Shown: piece by piece, positions 59,606 to 64,000 of the stretch | Layout of the letters: each line of letters opens with the position of its first letter | Position numbering within the stretch: the stretch's first letter is position 1 | Notes under the pieces: generated by a model | Told to the model about the DNA's origin: nothing | Database searches by the model: none | What the model saw: only the letters and a program-made list of their open reading frames with translations | Made by a program: the position numbers and the translations under genes | Source: Malus domestica | Taxonomy: Eukaryota > Streptophyta > Magnoliopsida > Rosales > Rosaceae | Assembly: GCF_042453785.1 (NCBI RefSeq) | Contig: NC_091677.1 | Coordinates: 32,595,001-32,659,000 of the forward strand | Direction: 5' to 3' | Length of the DNA stretch: 64,000 bases

Positions 59606-61707
59606 AGGGAGTTGATCGGAATTTTTGGGAAGAAAAATGGTAAAATGATTCAGGTGGTTTCTTTTGAGTATTTTTCAAATGGGGTTTGCTGGATATAGAG
59701 AAAAGTAATGAACTTTGGAGTTTTATTTTACAGATTCATTGTGGAGGTGAAAAAATGAAAGAGAACCGATATAGTTTTTCGTGTCATTTCCCATAGACGG
59801 CGCTAAATGTTGATGCACAAAACCGGAGGGGTCTTGGAACAACGTAAATTCGACCGTGAATCTGCAAGAAAGTAAAGAACACAAGATGTATCGTGGTTCA
59901 CCCCAATATTTGGGCTACGTCCACATTGATATTGTATTTCTCTGTTTGTGAGAGGATTGAGAGGGAGATAGAGCTTCCTTATGTGAGGATGAGCTTCTTT
60001 GAATATGAAAAGGGATGTGAGGCTTTCCATAATTGTGAGGGTGATGAGTCCCTTTTATAGAATAAGGGCTCATCACTTATTACATATTTACCCATTCCTT
60101 TATTACATAATTACATTTGAGTCCCCCGAGTATTTATACGAGATCTAAATACAGAGGCTCTAATTATGGTGCAAACAGGCCACATAAGTAAAAAGAATCA
60201 CCCAGCTGATTGGTCTTCAACCTAAGAATACAATAACATTTAATTAAATGGATGAAGCCAATGTGAAGACTAAAGCGTATAAGATGTATTAACACCATGT
60301 TAAATTCCACTTTTATCAATAAGCTTCATAATCCTTATAAATTACAAAACTAAAGTAATTTACTCCAAATAATCAGTATCAAGCACTAATAAATATAAAT
60401 ATAAAGGTAATAAATGGAATAATTATGTGTCTATCAGGGACACCTTGTTCGGGGCACGTTGCATCTCGGTGTGCTACAGAAGCTGATTCACAAAGGTCGT
60501 CTGCTGTGCGAGGGCGCTCGTCAACTCTATGACTTGTCAAGATAAGTATTGTTCTCCACTAGGTTAGAAGAGCTTGGATAAAATGTGTCTCTTTGAGTAG
60601 TGGAAGTGTGGTAGACTCCGAAAGTGAGATTTAAGTTGGAAAATGTCAAATCCACGAAGAAATATGGTGAAAATACCCCCGGTTCAATCGTCGGCCCATA
60701 AATTTGGAGTCAGGATGGTTGAACCAATCTTGGATACATTTGGGCTGCTTAGGACACCACGGGAATGGGCTGGAGTGTGTGCGGCGCACGTGGGTGCAAG
60801 GCTTGGGCTCGATTTGGGTGTGTAATGGGCTCGTGCTGGGTCGTGGCTTGGGTCGAGTCTTTTTGGGCTGGGCCTGTGCGGTTTGATGTGGTGCGGGGAG
60901 CTGAGCTGCATTCGACACTATTGGGCCTGCTCGCCTTGGGCTTGGACTAGTGTAGGTTACTAGAGGGGTCAAGGGAATAGGTTGGACCTCAAATTAAACC
61001 GTGGGAGCAGGTCGGGTCGTAAGCACGAGTCGGACCGTGGACGCGGGCTAGGTTGTTGAAGTGCATGGATGCTGGGCTTCATTCGGCGCGGCTTGGGCCT
61101 ACAGATCTTGGGCTCGGCTTTGAAGGGTGCTGGGTCGCTTTCGGCTCGGCTTAGGCCTGCTATAGTGCAGCGCAGGCCTAGGTTTGGCGCTGCTTTGTGA
61201 CGTGGGCCTGGGCGTGCCAGGCTTCAACTGCTGAGATCTGGGCTTGGGCTGCTGAAGTGGCAGCAAGCTGGGCTGCTTTCAAGGCTTGTGTCTTTTAGGT
61301 CGTGGCCTGCTCAATTTGGGCTAGCTTCCTTGTGGCACGGGCTAGGGCATGTTGTTGCGAGGTGGCCTACTCATGTGAGCAATGGGATCGCCGAGGGTTA
61401 CTACCGTGGCTGCTACCACAGTGGTTGTCACAGTAGTGCCTCGTGAGGGTGATGTCACTCCACTCGTAATCTTGAGCCTCGTAGATCGTTGTGGTCCAAA
61501 ATCTTGAACGTTGGAAGTTCCATTCGTTGTGGTTTCCGAATCTCTATTCATTATACTTTTCTTTTATGTTTATTCAAAGAATTTTATAAAAAATTCTAGG
61601 AATAAGAATGTACAAAAAATCTACAAATGAACGAGAAATTAGAAATGTTGAATACGAGAGTCTTCTTCGAGCTTGTGAATCAAACTCTTAATGAAACCAC
61701 CAATTTG

Positions 61708-62282
61708 TGGATGCAAATTTCCACCTTCTCCTTCTTGGACGAAAATGCATTTGCAAAACAATTAACACCTTAGGTCAAAGCCAAGAGCCTCACACACTCA
61801 CGATGAATGGGGGAGCTTTGGCCGAAGAACCTCCGATACCAAAGTTAGAATTTGAAAGAGAAAGTTTTTAGAGAAATTTGGTGAATTTTAGAAGAGAATT
61901 CGACTTAGGTTTTTGGGAGAAATGAGAGCTATTTATAGGGGTGTGGCCGACCCCGATTTGGAGAAAAGGGGTCCGGCCACTTATGGTGGTTTTTGGTGTA
62001 ATTGCAAGATATTATGTCAAAATAATATCTTGCAATAAATTAGGAAATTAATTAGAAACATAATTAATTAATTAGGAAATTAATAAATTAATTTATGTAA
62101 TTAATCATAATTTGAATGAATAATTGAGGGTTACCTTATGGGGAGGATTTGATGAAGATGGATGAAATATGTTTTGAATAAATACATATTTTGATCACTT
62201 TTGACCTTGATTGAGTTGAGATTGCCTGTTGCTTGCGCGTGGGAGTTTTGGTGTGGCTCGAGGGTAATTTTGTCCTTTGCAC
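61708..62282 (-). repeat. 5' LTR of the LARD-like element, outer end lost
   Basis: Matches 52357-52930 in order. Similarity stops near 62282, short of the expected outer end. Confidence 0.68.
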
Positions 62283-63572
62283 GCATTGGGGAATTCTGAA
62301 ATTGTCGCCCGAACTTCGTTTCAGGCTCATAATACCCTATTGGAAATAGTGCGATGTCCCAGTTCAAACTCATTTATTTGCTGTGATGTATGAGGATTTT
62401 ATCCATCCGATGTCGTTTACTTAGTCCAAAAACTCATTTTTAAGTTTTACAACAAAAAATAAACTTTCCATTTCACATCCAGATATTGTCGTTGTTTGTT
62501 CTAGATACTATCGAGTCTTTCCAAAGTTGAAATTTTAACTCAAACATTGTTCTTCAACACCAACAAGGATGTGCCCTCAACCCACGTGCATGATATATTA
62601 GTTGTCATTCGTATACATATGAGATGAAGAACATGGAAACTATGGGTCAAATTTGTGAATGCAAAGCCGAGAAGAGGGGTAGAGGGAGGTGAGTAACTAC
62701 CTCCAATTCTGGAGATGAAATGAGAATCGAGGGACTGATACTTGCTCCTCAAGCATCATAGTTATATAAAAAGGGAGTTGAGATAGAGAACAATGTACAC
62801 AATCTGAAACCATTGACTAGATAATGCCAATTCATCCTGATTGACGTGAGCATCGAAGTACTTTTTTTGCAGGTACACCACCACAACCACTCAAACAAAG
62901 CCACCCTAACAGCCTTTAGAGTTACATCTCGACGAGGGATTCGACAAGCGTGCAGATTACAATCAACGAACCTGTGAAGGTATTTCTTCGTGTAAGAAAT
63001 TTCGGTCTTGTGGTGATAGAGTATTCAGAATAAAGCCCCATAGTAAAAACATTTAAGAATTAAACCCTTGTCATAAAGTTTGTTAGATTCAAGTCCAAAA
63101 TTAAAAGTTTCGCTAACTCTTCGTTAAAAGTCTCAACATGCAGGCGATCAAAAATTTAACTTGGTGACGAAACTTTTAATTTTGAACGTAAATCCTAATG
63201 GACTTTATCATATGAGTTTATTTAATTTTAATTTTTTACCGTGAGGGTTATCTTATGAATACCCCGTCCCCGATTCACCATGAGGGGTTATTTCTCCAAT
63301 TAACAAGAGTTGTTTCAAATGACCTGGCAACCGATCAATCCATTGGATTAGTTGGAGGATGCAGATTTCGTACCGGGCAAACAAGTGCAGAAGGCATAAC
63401 TGCAGAGGAGCCGCATCCTTGACAAGAAAAAGAGCTCCGCGCAGTCTGAGTTCAAAGAAAACGTCTTCAGTTGCAGAGAGTAGGGTTTTGTAAGGCAGCC
63501 ATTTCTAGGGTTAGGGTTTTGCAGAATCTGTGAGAAAGAAAGAGTAGTGAAAGAAGAAGAAAAGAGTTCAAA
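62283..63572. other. Intergenic between the LTR nest and CCT8, with an inverted-repeat element
   Basis: Around 63070-63225 two arms of about 42 bp are inverted (CCAAAATTAAAAGTTTCG and CGAAACTTTTAATTTTG), a small MITE-like hairpin related to the remnant at about 2880-3000. The last 80 bp before 63573 are purine-rich (GAAAGAAGAAGAAAAGAG) and are probably the CCT8 5' UTR. No other gene is seen. Confidence 0.5.
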
Positions 63573-64000
63573 ATGCAGCCCTACGGAATACAATCGATGC
63601 TGAAGGAGGGCCACAAGCACCTCTCCGGTTTGGACGAGGCGGTGGTGAAGAACATCGATGCCTGCAAGCAACTCTCCACCATCACCAGAACTTCTCTCGG
63701 TCCCAATGGTATTCCTTTTCTTACTCTACTGACTACAAATCACAGACCCTTTTGGTGGATCTCTTTAGTGGATCCGATACTTGCAAGCATACTTTTTAAT
63801 TTTAATTTTTGAATTATTTGTCCACTTTTTCACTAATCAGGTATGAATAAGATGGTAATCAATCACTTGGACAAGCTATTTGTGACAAATGATGCCGCCA
63901 CCATTGTCAATGAACTGGAGGTTCAGCATCCTGCTGCCAAGATTTTGGTTTTGGCAGGCAGGGCTCAGCAGGAAGAAATCGGCGACGGCGCTAATCTCAC
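63573..64000 (+). CDS. CCT8: Chaperonin TCP-1 theta subunit (CCT8), N-terminal part
   Basis: Exon 1 is 63573-63708 and exon 2 starts at 63841 and runs off the window; the split glycine codon joins correctly. The visible 98 residues include MQPYGIQSMLKEGHKHLSGL, the group II chaperonin segment TSLGPNGMNKMVINHLDKLF, then VTNDAATIVNELE, and the nucleotide-site motif GDGAN. CCT8 is one of eight subunits of the cytosolic TRiC/CCT ring that folds actin, tubulin and, in plants, the mobile transcription factor KNOTTED1. The first ATG in frame is used; some plant CCT8 proteins begin a few residues earlier. Cut by the window end. Confidence 0.95.

Larger units (their letters stand above)
56382..60177 (-). 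mobile_element. Non-autonomous LTR element carrying host gene fragments, minus strand
   Basis: LTRs of about 370 bp at 56382-56750 (3') and 59808-60177 (5') share ATGCACAAAACCGGAGGGGT. A perfect duplication GGCCA flanks them (56377-56381 and 60178-60182). On the minus strand a motif close to TGGCGCCGTCTGTGGGAA (here TTAGCGCCGTCTATGGGAA) follows the 5' LTR, and GACTTGGGGGACTAC precedes the 3' LTR, so orientation is minus. No gag or pol is seen. Instead, host-derived segments fill the 5' part of the interior (about 58830-59610), and tandem repeats fill the 3' part (about 56900-58155). It is a fossil dependent on other elements for movement; the LTRs differ enough to suggest moderate age. Confidence 0.8.
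55280..60436. mobile_element. Solo LTR (about 1.36 kb of own sequence) holding another LTR element
   Basis: Ends TGATGTAAATTTAAAC and GTGTCTATCA (TG...CA), flanked by a perfect duplication GGGAC at 55275-55279 and 60437-60441. Its own sequence is 55280-56381 plus 60183-60436; the rest is the nested element. No internal region of its own is present. Confidence 0.75.
52357..62282 (-). mobile_element. Large non-autonomous LTR element (LARD-like), minus strand, old
   Basis: Direct repeats at 52357-52976 and 61708 to about 62282 are LTRs, roughly 90% similar by eye (both carry CCTTCTCCTTCTTGGACGAA and GAGAGCTATTTATAGGGGTG). On the minus strand a polypurine tract with TCTGGGGGCATT precedes the 3' LTR (low coordinates), and ATTGGTGGTTTCATTAAGAG follows the 5' LTR, where primer binding is expected. 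The outer end of the 5' LTR is lost, so no target duplication is found. The interior has a gag-like leader at most (about 61550) and no recognisable polymerase. It is broken by age and by the nested insertions 55280-60436. Confidence 0.7.

Overview
This is plant nuclear DNA, a eudicot by every sign. Genes carry short exons with GT-AG introns, intergenic DNA is AT-rich, and it is crowded with plant transposon families. Repeat style and protein sequences suggest Rosaceae, perhaps apple or pear. That assignment is an impression, not proven.

Layout. Region 1-18.5 kb is gene-rich: the 3' part of an F-box gene (2-808, with a possible alternative 3' exon at 1772-1886), an Mpv17/PMP22 membrane protein (3215-5570, five exons), a RING-H2 ubiquitin ligase (6761-7739, three exons), the thylakoid protease FtsH2/VAR2 type (13074-15416, three coding exons plus a 5' UTR exon), and an intronless DYW-class PPR protein resembling Arabidopsis At2g41080 (16458-18473). 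A small TRIM element sits at 10794-11152.

Region 19-40 kb is accessory. Its core is a cluster of four minus-strand U2 snRNA genes (5' ends at 19353, 21789, 29855 and 31785), each 199 bp, with plant snRNA promoter elements (USE plus TATA) and a 3'-box-like motif. Three lie in collinear repeat units of up to about 2.8 kb. One unit is split by a young Copia element (22114-26910) with unusual TA...TA LTR ends; an unoccupied copy of its target survives in a neighbouring unit. An internally deleted RTE-type LINE with clear target duplications lies at 28891-29319. Further right come a segmental duplication (33386-34870 against 35602-38290), several SINE-like copies, and a Mutator-like element (38653-40265) inserted inside a MITE.

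Region 40-48 kb is genic again: a RABA1/Rab11-type GTPase (40661-43314) and a minus-strand plastid J-protein with a ferredoxin domain, DJC76 type (44349-47784, seven exons). Two hairpin MITEs with perfect 9-bp target duplications lie nearby.

Region 49-62.3 kb is nested LTR-retroelement fossils. A 1.8-kb solo LTR sits inside a TRIM-like copy. A large non-autonomous LTR element (52357 to about 62282) holds a solo LTR (55280-60436), which in turn holds a 3.8-kb LTR element (56382-60177). The innermost element carries fragments of at least two host genes (a PHOS32-like universal stress protein and a plasma-membrane protein) just after its primer-binding region. The window ends in the first two exons of CCT8, the chaperonin TCP-1 theta subunit.

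The host genes are unrelated housekeeping and organelle genes, not an operon or pathway. The most notable items are the U2 snRNA cluster and the gene-capturing nested retroelement.
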